Origin: PALSA-1003 sp035996965
Lineage (GTDB): Bacteria > Pseudomonadota > Gammaproteobacteria > Burkholderiales > Casimicrobiaceae
Reading direction: 5' to 3'
Assembly: GCA_035996965.1 (NCBI GenBank)
Contig: DASYJB010000092.1
Span: 1-23,083, forward strand
DNA: 23,083 bases
Shown piece by piece: positions 1 to 7,571 of the stretch. Numbering within the stretch: the stretch's first letter is position 1; every line of letters begins with the position of its first letter. The translations under genes were made by a program, and so were the position numbers. The notes below the pieces were generated by a model. It searched no databases. It was not told the DNA's origin and saw only the letters and a list, made by a program, of their open reading frames with translations.

Positions 1-462
1 GTTCGCCTGCGTCAACATCACTTCGAACGGCCGTGGATCGATCTGCGCGAGCAAATCGCCCGCCTTGACATTCTGGCCCTCGCGGAAGGCGACGCTCATC
101 AGCTGTCCGTCGACGCGAGTGTGGACGACGACGTTGTTGAGGGGCGTAACGGTACCCAGCGCGTCGATGGAGACGTCGATATTGCCCTTGCGCGCCGGTG
201 CAGCGACGACCGGCAAGGGGCGCGAGGACGCATCGCCCTTGCCGCCCGCCTTGGCCTGGTCGGCGCCGCTGTGGCCGAACCAGTACCATGCGGCCAGCGC
301 GGCTGCGGCGACCACGACCGCGGCCAGCAGCCAAGGCCAGCGTTGCGCTCGCCGACCCCGCCGGGTCAGCGCAGGCCGCTCGTCGACGGCTGCCGCTGAC
401 GGCCGGCGCTCGGCAGCGGCCGCGTGCTCGGGTTTCCCCGGGTCATGCGTTTGGTCGTTCAT
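1..462 (-). CDS. RND efflux periplasmic adaptor (MdtA/HlyD-like), 5' part only
   Basis: This is the N-terminal 154 residues of a membrane-fusion protein; the gene runs off the left edge. A proline/alanine-rich cytoplasmic tail of about 40 residues is followed by one membrane anchor (about residues 42-62, ending AAWYWFG). A linker then leads into the start of the barrel/lipoyl region, with VTPLNNVVVHTRVDGQL (105-121), FREGQNVKAGDLLAQIDPRPF and the start of the coiled-coil hairpin (LTQAN). These are hallmarks of MdtA-type adaptors, which link an inner-membrane RND pump to an outer-membrane channel. The ATG at 462 is the only in-frame start that keeps the whole anchor. The pump genes are expected beyond the window. 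The tail before the anchor is longer than in E. coli MdtA. The family is clear; the substrate cannot be read from this fragment. Confidence 0.88.
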   Translation of the reverse strand, partial: MNDQTHDPGKPEHAAAAERRPSAAAVDERPALTRRGRRAQRWPWLLAAVVVAAAALAAWYWFGHSGADQAKAGGKGDASSRPLPVVAAPARKGNIDVSIDALGTVTPLNNVVVHTRVDGQLMSVAFREGQNVKAGDLLAQIDPRPFEVMLTQAN

Positions 463-489
463 CGCTTATGGGCACCAGGCCCGAAGGAC

Positions 490-505
490 ACAATCTTTGG
501 ATTGT
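490..505. promoter_or_regulatory. Inverted repeat upstream of the efflux adaptor gene, possible operator
   Basis: ACAATC and GATTGT form a perfect 6-bp inverted repeat around a TTTG spacer, 27 bp before the adaptor start codon. A longer imperfect reading (GGAC..AATC / GATTGTCC) extends it. Efflux adaptors are often controlled by TetR- or MarR-type repressors at such sites, but no regulator gene is visible here. The rest of 463-639 shows no gene and no other clear element. Confidence 0.3.
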
Positions 506-639
506 CCGGGTTTTGTCTGGTTCGTTGAATTGGATTTGTAACCAGGTATTTGGCCTCTGGCGAAGGCTTTGGTTGCGCGATCCGGCCGGCTGCCGCGAAT
601 CCCCGCCGGGCCAGCATCCACAACAGGCCGATGTTACGG

Positions 640-645
640 TAAAAT
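640..645 (+). promoter_or_regulatory. Probable -10 element for the ahcY riboswitch transcript
   Basis: TAAAAT matches five of six positions of the sigma-70 -10 consensus. It lies 6 bp before the first paired base of the SAH riboswitch, so transcription would begin almost exactly at the aptamer. No good -35 hexamer is visible about 17 bp upstream. The call rests on the -10 match and the position. Confidence 0.5.
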
Positions 646-651
646 CAACAT

Positions 652-732
652 CCCCGAGGAGCGTTGCAACAGCCGCCTTTAGGCTTCCAGGTGCGCTGCC
701 AGGCTCGGGGCATTCCCATGGCAACGGCGCTC
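652..732 (+). promoter_or_regulatory. SAH riboswitch in the ahcY leader
   Basis: The leader contains the conserved S-adenosylhomocysteine aptamer. P1 is CCCCGAG (652-658) with CTCGGGG (704-710), 7 bp perfect. P2 begins with CAGC (670-673) and GCTG (695-698). GAGCG (659-663) pairs with CGCTC (728-732) and GTTGC (663-667) with GCAAC (721-725), giving the pseudoknot side of the fold. The core GAGGAGCGTTGCAAC and the CCAGGCTCGG segment match the known class closely. This class switches on SAH recycling genes when SAH accumulates, and the next gene is ahcY. About 70 nt separate the aptamer from the ahcY ribosome site. I see no strong terminator there, so the read-out mechanism is open. Confidence 0.93.
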
Positions 733-809
733 GTTGAACCGCGACTCACCGCGGGGAACGAGCGAAAATCCCTCTCTTCCCTCGGCAGTCGCTCGCTATG
801 GAGTGACGC

Positions 810-2252
<1,443 letters not shown>

Positions 2253-2266
2253 ACACGACATCGCGA

Positions 2267-2307
2267 GCAGCATCGACCGTCGCGCAATTGCACGACGGTC
2301 ATGCTGC
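2267..2307 (+). repeat. First of two tandem hairpins after ahcY
   Basis: The arms are GCAGCAT (2267-2273), a single unpaired C, and GACCGTCG (2275-2282). They pair with CGACGGTC (2293-2300) and ATGCTGC (2301-2307), giving 15 perfect pairs around one bulged base. The 10-nt loop contains the self-complementary GCAATTGC. No T-run follows, so it is not a classical intrinsic terminator. It starts 15 nt after the ahcY stop codon. Confidence 0.75.
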
Positions 2308-2308
2308 G

Positions 2309-2352
2309 CCGGCGGATTCGACCGTAAGCTTCGCTCGCGGTCAATCCGCCGG
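2309..2352 (+). repeat. Second tandem hairpin after ahcY
   Basis: CCGGCGGATT (2309-2318), a single unpaired C, and GACCG (2320-2324) pair with CGGTC (2338-2342) and AATCCGCCGG (2343-2352). This again gives 15 pairs with one bulged C just before GACCG. The 13-nt loop can close further (AGC-TTC-GCT). It shares the core TCGACCGT and the returning CGGTCA with the first hairpin, one base upstream. It ends 44 nt before the GGAGG of the next gene. Confidence 0.75.
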
Positions 2353-2405
2353 GATCGCGCGGGTCGTTGTTCGCAGCATCACAACGTTTCGAACCGGAGG
2401 ACCAC

Positions 2406-2753
2406 ATGCGGCTCCTGCTCGTCTGGCTGATCAACGCGGCCGCGCTTTTCGCGCTGCCGTACCTGATGTCGTCGATCAAGGTCGATTCGATCGTCTCGGC
2501 GCTGATTGCGGCGCTTGTGCTGGGGCTGATCAATACGTTCATCCGTCCGGTGCTGGTGCTGCTGACCTTGCCGGCGACCTTGCTGACGCTGGGACTGTTC
2601 ATCTTCGTGATCAACGGCCTCCTGTTCTGGTTCGTCGGCTCGTTCATCGAGGGCTTCCACGTCGCCGGCTTCTGGCCGGCCGTCATCGGCGCGATCCTGT
2701 ACAGCATCATCTCGTGGGCGCTGTCGGCGCTGCTGCTGCCGAAAAAAGCGTAG
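2406..2753 (+). CDS. Small four-helix membrane protein, phage-holin superfamily IV (YvlD-like)
   Basis: A 115-residue integral membrane protein. It matches the PF04020 (Phage_holin_4_2, YvlD/COG1950) pattern: an opening helix MRLLLVWLINAAALFALPYL, the segment ALIAALVLGLINTFIRPVLVLLTLPATL, then two further hydrophobic helices and a short LLLPKKA basic tail. Despite the family name, chromosomal members are not known lysis proteins; their role is unclear. The ATG at 2406 is preceded by GGAGG (2396-2400), which decides the start. It lies between ahcY and metF, 13 bp before metF, suggesting co-transcription with metF. The family call is firm; the function is unknown. Confidence 0.85.
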   Translation: MRLLLVWLINAAALFALPYLMSSIKVDSIVSALIAALVLGLINTFIRPVLVLLTLPATLLTLGLFIFVINGLLFWFVGSFIEGFHVAGFWPAVIGAILYSIISWALSALLLPKKA

Positions 2754-2766
2754 CTGGCGCCGGGCG

Positions 2767-3606
2767 ATGAGCGGAGGCAGCGACCGCATTTTCAGCTTCG
2801 AGTTCTTTCCGCCGGCCACGCCGGAAGGCGCGACGAAGCTTTCCGCGACGCGACAGCAGCTCGCGCAGCTCGGCCCGAAGTTCTTTTCGGTGACCTACGG
2901 GGCCGGCGGGTCGACGCGCGACCGCACGCTTGCGGCGGTGCTCGACATCCAGGCGAGCGGCCAGCGCGCGGCGCCCCACATTTCATGCATCGGGTCGACC
3001 CGGGACACCGTGCGCGCGACGCTGGCCACCTATCGCGAGCACGGCATCGGCCATCTGGTGGCGCTGCGGGGCGACCTGCCGTCCGGCAGCGCCGATGTCG
3101 GTGAATTCCGCTATGCGAACGAGCTGGTCGCGTTCATCCGCGAAACCACCGGCGACTGGTTCCACATCGACGTCGCCTGCTATCCGGAATACCACCCGCA
3201 GGCCCGGAGTCCCCGCGAGGACATGGCGAACTTCAAGCGCAAGCTCGATGCCGGCGCCAACTCGGCGATCACCCAGTATTTCTTCAACGCCGAAAGCTAC
3301 TATCACTTCGTCGACGAGGCCGCGGCGCTTGGCATCGACGTGCCGATCGTGCCCGGCGTGATGCCAATCGCGAGCTTCACCAAGCTGGCGCGGTTTTCCG
3401 ATGCGTGCGGCGCGGAGATTCCACGCTGGATCCGCAACAAGCTCGAGAGCTTCGGCGACGACAGCGCGGCGATTCGCGCCTTCGGCCTCGACGTCGTGAC
3501 CGACTTGTGCGACGGCCTGCTCTCGCATGGCGCGCCGGGCCTGCATTTCTATACGCTGAACCAGGCGAGCCTGACGACGATCATCTGGCAGCGTCTCGGC
3601 CTCTGA
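2767..3606 (+). CDS. metF: 5,10-methylenetetrahydrofolate reductase
   Basis: FAD enzyme that reduces 5,10-methylene-THF to 5-methyl-THF, the methyl donor for methionine synthesis. At 279 residues it has the bacterial single-domain (TIM barrel) length. Visible motifs are FSFEFFPP (9-16, catalytic Glu12), SVTYGAGGSTRDRT (41-54), HISCIGSTRDTV, LRGDLPSG with the FAD-contacting Asp103, QYFFNAESYYHFVD, VPGVMPI and the C-terminal GAPGLHFYTLNQ. The start lies 13 bp after the holin-family gene with a weak ribosome site, consistent with translation in one operon. Together with ahcY it covers two steps of the activated-methyl cycle. It converges on the minus-strand lipoprotein gene with 75 bp between stops and no clear terminator. 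Confidence 0.97.
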   Translation: MSGGSDRIFSFEFFPPATPEGATKLSATRQQLAQLGPKFFSVTYGAGGSTRDRTLAAVLDIQASGQRAAPHISCIGSTRDTVRATLATYREHGIGHLVALRGDLPSGSADVGEFRYANELVAFIRETTGDWFHIDVACYPEYHPQARSPREDMANFKRKLDAGANSAITQYFFNAESYYHFVDEAAALGIDVPIVPGVMPIASFTKLARFSDACGAEIPRWIRNKLESFGDDSAAIRAFGLDVVTDLCDGLLSHGAPGLHFYTLNQASLTTIIWQRLGL

Positions 3607-3681
3607 ACCGGTGGTCAATTCCAAAGACTTGGGCAGTTGCGCCGCGGCCGGTCGAGGGGCAGGCCCTGAGAAGAACACCCG

Positions 3682-4380
3682 CTACGCCCGCCCGGGGCGG
3701 AACGAGACGAGCTCGGTGACTGTGCGCTCGGTATAGACCTGGGTGGCGCCGCTGTCGCCGGGCTCGGCGTAGGTGGCCTCGCGCGCCTCGCGCACCACCC
3801 CCTTGACCTCGGGGGCGTACCAGACCTGATCGCGGCGCGTCGTCCGGGTGCGCCACGGCTGCCGGTCGTCGAGCTGTATCACGCGATAGATCTGCACCGC
3901 GTCGAAGCTTCCTGCCGGCACGCTCACGGCGGTGCGACCCCGCACGTCGCCATAGATCAGAATTTGATCGGCCAGCTGGATGTCGGTGCGAAAGGTCGGA
4001 ATCGTCTGACTCCAGGTCTTGCCCTGGCCGAGCGGGAACGCGAGCAGGGACGCCGCGGGTGCGAAGCGGCGCACCTCCCGGTCCCCGAGGATCCCGGCGC
4101 GCAGAGATCCGTCCGACTCCAGCTCGTCGGTCCACTCGGAACGACGCCCGTCATCGACGCGCACAACGTACAGCGTCGCGACGTTCCCGCCCAGTGCCAC
4201 GATCTCAGCGTCGACCTGCGAGACGGCGCCGCGCCGCATGTTGTCGATCACCCGGTACTGCCAATGATCACCCACGACGAATCGCGGCGCCGCCACCGGC
4301 GGCCCGACGGGCGCCGTCGCGCAGGCCGCGAGCAGCGCAAGCGGAGCGATCAGGAGCTGGGCGCGAGAAAACAGGTGCAT
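3682..4380 (-). CDS. Predicted lipoprotein of unknown function
   Basis: A 232-residue protein with a lipoprotein signal: a hydrophobic stretch LLIAPLALLAAC ending in a lipobox with Cys20. The body looks beta-rich and soluble. It includes GDHWQYRVIDN after the tether, repeated threonine/valine strands, and a VPAGSFDAVQIYR segment resembling the xVPAGxFxAxxI pattern of DUF3108/TapB-like proteins. I treat that only as a hint. The ATG at 4380 follows a good AGGAAGAG ribosome site. It is last in the minus-strand row EamA exporter-ilvD-SMR exporter-lipoprotein, 50 bp after the SMR gene. No catalytic motif is recognisable; a periplasmic envelope role is the most that can be inferred. Confidence 0.75.
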   Translation of the reverse strand: MHLFSRAQLLIAPLALLAACATAPVGPPVAAPRFVVGDHWQYRVIDNMRRGAVSQVDAEIVALGGNVATLYVVRVDDGRRSEWTDELESDGSLRAGILGDREVRRFAPAASLLAFPLGQGKTWSQTIPTFRTDIQLADQILIYGDVRGRTAVSVPAGSFDAVQIYRVIQLDDRQPWRTRTTRRDQVWYAPEVKGVVREAREATYAEPGDSGATQVYTERTVTELVSFRPGRA

Positions 4381-4418
4381 TGACGTCTCTTCCTGTGCAG
4401 CGCGGGGGAACGGGCGGT

Positions 4419-4440
4419 CGCCGGCACGATTCAGCCGGCG
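4419..4440 (-). repeat. Hairpin spanning the SMR gene stop codon
   Basis: CGCCGGC (4419-4425) and GCCGGCG (4434-4440) form a 7-bp stem with an 8-nt loop that contains the stop codon of the SMR gene. No T-run follows on the minus strand, so termination is doubtful. It could act in mRNA stability between the SMR and lipoprotein genes. Confidence 0.35.
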
Positions 4441-4757
4441 CGCACGCCGGCGTTCAGACCGAGTACGCCCGCGACGATGAGCACGATACTTACGATCTTC
4501 AGCGTCGTCATTGGTTCCTTGAACCAGCCGAAACCGATCAGCGCGATCAGGGCCGTGCCGAGGCCCGACCAGATCGCGTAAGAAACGCTCATGTCGATTT
4601 TCTTGACGGCGAACGTCATCAGGGTGAACGACATGCCGTAGAACACGAACAGCAATATCGAGGGCAGCGGCCGGCTGAAGCCCTGCGACAGCTTCATCGA
4701 CGTCGTTCCGGCCACTTCAAGCACAATCGCGCCGCTGAGCGCGAGCCAGTAAATCAT
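4431..4757 (-). CDS. Small multidrug resistance (SMR) family transporter
   Basis: A 108-residue four-helix proton-coupled exporter of the EmrE/QacE type, acting as a dimer in the inner membrane. The essential membrane glutamate is present at the usual place (Glu14, in GAIVLEVAGTTSMKLS). The substrate-site tryptophan is Trp63 in the signature SYAIWSGLGTALI. The closing helix IVSIVLIVAGVLGLN is typical. Overall it is closer to EmrE-like members than to SugE/Gdx guanidinium exporters, but substrate cannot be assigned from sequence alone. AAGGAG lies a few bases before the ATG. It follows ilvD by 51 bp on the same strand. Confidence 0.93.
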   Translation of the reverse strand: MIYWLALSGAIVLEVAGTTSMKLSQGFSRPLPSILLFVFYGMSFTLMTFAVKKIDMSVSYAIWSGLGTALIALIGFGWFKEPMTTLKIVSIVLIVAGVLGLNAGVRAG

Positions 4758-4808
4758 CGCCGTGTCTCCTTGCGTCGGATCGAAAAAACACTCGAAGTAT
4801 CGGCGAAA

Positions 4809-6488
4809 TTAGCCGGCGTCGGTCAGCGCGCCCCGGCTCGCGGTCGATACCAGCTTCATGTACTTGGCCAGCACGCCTCGCGTGTAGCGCGGCGGCGGCG
4901 GCGACCATTTCGCGCGACGCTCGGCGATCCTGGCCTCGTCGACGTTGAGCTGGATCAGCCGCAAGTGCGCATCGATCGTGATCGAGTCGCCCTCCTCGAC
5001 CAGCGCGATCATGCCGCCGACGTACGCCTCGGGCGCGACATGGCCAACGACCATGCCCCAGGTGCCGCCCGAAAAGCGGCCGTCGGTGATCAGTCCGACG
5101 CTTTCGCCCAACCCCTGGCCGATCAGCGCCGACGTCGGCGCCAGCATTTCCTGCATGCCGGGGCCGCCTTTCGGGCCTTCGTAGCGGATCACCATCACGT
5201 CGCCCGGCTTGATTTTTTTCGCGATGATCGCGTCCAGCGCCGAAGGCTCGGAATCGAACACCCGCGCCGGGCCGGTGATGGACAGGCTCTTCAAGCCGGT
5301 GATCTTGGCCACACAGCCTTCAGGCGCGAGATTCCCCTTGAGGATCGCCAGGTGACCCTGCGCGTACATCGGCCGGTCCCAGGGGCGGATGACTTCCTGA
5401 TCGCGACGCGGCGTGTCGGCGACGTCGGCCAATTCCTCGCCGATCGTCTTGCCGGTGATCGTCATGCAGTCGCCATCGAGGAGGTCGTGGGCGAGCAGCA
5501 TCTTGAGCACCTGCGGCACGCCGCCGGCGGCGTTGAAATCGACGGCGACGAAGCGGCCCGAAGGCTTCAGGTCGCAGAGCACCGGCACCCGCTGGCGCAC
5601 GCGCTCGAAATCGTCGATCGACCACTCGACCCCGGCCGCGGCGGCGATCGCGAGGTAATGCAGCACCGCGTTGGTCGAGCCGCCGGTCGCCATCACCAGC
5701 GCTATCGCGTTTTCGATCGAGCGGCGTGTGATGATGTCCCGCGGCTTCAAATCCAGCTCGATTGCATGAACCAGGGCGCTTGCCGACGCCGCCGCGCTGT
5801 CGGCCTTTTCCGGATCGGGCGAGGCGAGCTGCGAGCTGCCGAGCAGACTCATCCCCAGTGCCTCGAACGACGAGGACATCGTATTGGCCGTATATTGCCC
5901 GCCGCAGGCGCCGACGGTCGGACAGGCGTTTTTTTCGATGCCGTCCAGGTCCTCCTTCGACATCTTGCCTGCGGTGAACGCGCCGACCGCCTCGAACGGG
6001 CTGACGATGGTCAACGTCTGCCCCTTCCAGTGTCCTGGCTTGATCGTGCCGGCGTAGACGAAGATCGCCGGCACGTTCATCCGCGCCATCGCCATCATCG
6101 AGCCCGGCATGTTTTTGTCGCAGCCGCCGACGCAGACGACGCCGTCCATGCACTGCCCCATCACCGCGACCTCGATCGAGTCGGCGATGACCTCGCGCGA
6201 CACCAGCGAATATTTCATTCCTTCGGTGCCCATGCCGATGCCGTCCGTCACCGTCGGGAAACCGAAGACTTGCGGCTTCGCGCCGGCTGCGGTCAGCGCC
6301 GCCATCGCGCGGTCGACCAGCGGCTGGATCCCGGCATTGCAGGGATTCATCGTGCTGTGGCCGTTGGCCACACCGACGATAGGCTTGTCGAAATCGCCGT
6401 CGGCGAAACCTACGGCGCGAAGCATCGCTCGGTTGGGCGAGCGGGCGACTCCCTGCGTGATCATGCGGCTGCGTCGGTTGTTGGGCAT
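4809..6488 (-). CDS. ilvD: Dihydroxy-acid dehydratase
   Basis: Iron-sulfur enzyme of branched-chain amino-acid synthesis. It dehydrates 2,3-dihydroxy-isovalerate and 2,3-dihydroxy-3-methylvalerate to the keto acids that give valine/leucine and isoleucine. The 559 residues match the shorter IlvD subgroup; E. coli IlvD is near 616. The three cluster cysteines are visible: Cys50 in STMNPCNAG, Cys123 in VGGCDKNMPG and Cys195 in GACGGQYTANTM. Lys125 of CDKNMPG is the usual carbamylated metal ligand. Three Cys ligands at these spacings fit the [2Fe-2S] subgroup. Further motifs are ATGGSTNAVLH, YEGPKGGPGMQEML and LITDGRFSGGTWG. It lies between the EamA exporter (75 bp upstream) and the SMR gene. Confidence 0.98.
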   Translation of the reverse strand: MPNNRRSRMITQGVARSPNRAMLRAVGFADGDFDKPIVGVANGHSTMNPCNAGIQPLVDRAMAALTAAGAKPQVFGFPTVTDGIGMGTEGMKYSLVSREVIADSIEVAVMGQCMDGVVCVGGCDKNMPGSMMAMARMNVPAIFVYAGTIKPGHWKGQTLTIVSPFEAVGAFTAGKMSKEDLDGIEKNACPTVGACGGQYTANTMSSSFEALGMSLLGSSQLASPDPEKADSAAASASALVHAIELDLKPRDIITRRSIENAIALVMATGGSTNAVLHYLAIAAAAGVEWSIDDFERVRQRVPVLCDLKPSGRFVAVDFNAAGGVPQVLKMLLAHDLLDGDCMTITGKTIGEELADVADTPRRDQEVIRPWDRPMYAQGHLAILKGNLAPEGCVAKITGLKSLSITGPARVFDSEPSALDAIIAKKIKPGDVMVIRYEGPKGGPGMQEMLAPTSALIGQGLGESVGLITDGRFSGGTWGMVVGHVAPEAYVGGMIALVEEGDSITIDAHLRLIQLNVDEARIAERRAKWSPPPPRYTRGVLAKYMKLVSTASRGALTDAG

Positions 6489-6563
6489 GGCGTCTCGAGG
6501 ATCCTGATAGGGGAGTGATGGTACGGCGCCGCAGTCGCTTCGCGCGAGCGCTGTGCCGATGCG

Positions 6564-7478
6564 TCAGCGCCTTGGTGCGGCGACCGCGGCGCGTCGGGCC
6601 TGCAGTATCCCGGACAATATCAGCGCCATGCCGATCAGATGCTGCCAACCCGGGCGCTCGTCGAGAAAGGCGATCGCGAGCAGGCTTCCGAACAGCGGCA
6701 CCAGATGGATGAACAGGCTCGCGTGGACGGGGCCGACGCGATCGATCGCGTTGTTGTAGCAGAGCGTCGCGGCGAGGCTGGAGAACAGCGCGAAATAGCC
6801 GATCGCTGCCAGTGCCTGCCACGACAGGTCGGGCGTTGCCGACACGGCGCGATCGATCAGGAAGAACGGCGTTGCGATCAGCGTCCCGATCAGTCCGGTG
6901 ACGAACACATACCCAAGCGGCGAGAGATCGGCCGGGCGATAACGGAGCAGCACCGCGTAGAAGCCCCAGATGAACAGCGCGGCCAGCATGATCAGGTCGC
7001 CGACGTTCGGCGCCAGCGTGAATAGCGCGCCCGGATGGCCGCGCGCGACGATGAACAGCACGCCGACCAGCGAAGTCAGGAAGCCCAGCAGCGCACGCGT
7101 CGGCGGCAAGTGCCTGAGCAGGATCCACGACGCGACCATCACCCAGATCGGGATCGTCGAGTTCAGCAGCGTCGTGTTGGTCGCCGTCGTGTAGTGCAGT
7201 GACCAATAGGTCAGGGCGTTGTAGAGCCCGGTGCTCATCACGCTCAGCAGAAGCAGAATCCGCCACGATCGAAACAGCTGCGTGCGCTTGGCGAGCACTT
7301 CACGCCAACAGAACGGCGCCAGCACGACGATCACGATCACCCATCGCCAGTAGGACAGGCCTATCGGCGACATCGCGTCGGCGACGGCGCGGCCGATGAC
7401 CATGTTGCCGGCCCAGAACAGCGAGGTCAGCGACAGCAGCGTTGCCGGGTGATAGCGGTCGAGGATCGAGGTGCGCAT
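6564..7478 (-). CDS. DMT-superfamily (EamA) transporter
   Basis: A 304-residue inner-membrane protein with about ten hydrophobic segments arranged as two EamA repeats. The first repeat carries LSLTSLFWAGNMVIGRAVADAM at its start and NALTYWSLHYTTATNTTLLNSTIP; the second contains ALFIWGFYAVLLRYRPADLSP and AIDRVGPVHASLFIHLVPLFGSLLAIAFLDERP. That is the usual RhaT/EamA metabolite-exporter layout. Substrate is unknown; proximity to ilvD suggests amino-acid or keto-acid export, but this is only inference. It is divergent from the LysR gene with 89 bp between starts, so that regulator is a natural candidate for its control. It leads the minus-strand row that includes ilvD. Confidence 0.92.
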   Translation of the reverse strand: MRTSILDRYHPATLLSLTSLFWAGNMVIGRAVADAMSPIGLSYWRWVIVIVVLAPFCWREVLAKRTQLFRSWRILLLLSVMSTGLYNALTYWSLHYTTATNTTLLNSTIPIWVMVASWILLRHLPPTRALLGFLTSLVGVLFIVARGHPGALFTLAPNVGDLIMLAALFIWGFYAVLLRYRPADLSPLGYVFVTGLIGTLIATPFFLIDRAVSATPDLSWQALAAIGYFALFSSLAATLCYNNAIDRVGPVHASLFIHLVPLFGSLLAIAFLDERPGWQHLIGMALILSGILQARRAAVAAPRR

Positions 7479-7498
7479 CGGTAGGGTCGTTATCGGCT

Positions 7499-7529
7499 TT
7501 TATAGCGCGGGGGCTCTGATACTGTCCAA
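7499..7529 (-). promoter_or_regulatory. Candidate promoter for the EamA-ilvD row
   Basis: On the minus strand TTGGAC (7529-7524) is followed at 17-19 bp by GCTATAAA (about 7506-7499), resembling -35 and -10 elements. The start codon is about 21 bp further on. The wide spacer makes this a weak promoter that may depend on the adjacent LysR activator. Confidence 0.35.
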
Positions 7530-7542
7530 TACGCTTTATCGT

Positions 7543-7548
7543 TATAAT
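7543..7548 (+). promoter_or_regulatory. -10 element of the LysR-type regulator gene
   Basis: A perfect TATAAT lies 19 bp before the LysR ATG, inside an AT-rich patch that stands out in this GC-rich DNA. No convincing -35 is seen. The transcript would start around 7555, within the inverted repeat at 7553-7571. Confidence 0.5.
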
Positions 7549-7552
7549 TGAT

Positions 7553-7571
7553 GCATTAAAGGTATTAATGC
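7553..7571. promoter_or_regulatory. Inverted repeat across the LysR start codon, possible LysR box
   Basis: GCATTAA (7553-7559) and TTAATGC (7565-7571) are perfect inverted arms around AGGTA. The centre fits the T-N11-A pattern of LysR-type binding sites. It includes the AGG of the ribosome site and the ATG itself, so a bound regulator would block its own gene. Confidence 0.45.

Noticed and set aside
2406..2753. Prophage remnant suggested by a holin-family hit
   Set aside because: No other phage genes, integrase or attachment repeats are visible; chromosomal PF04020 proteins are common and this one sits in a metabolic operon.
4059..6518. An 819-codon open frame on the plus strand opposite ilvD
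   Set aside because: Arg/His/Asp-rich antisense shadow of ilvD and its neighbours with no domain; ilvD on the other strand is unmistakable.
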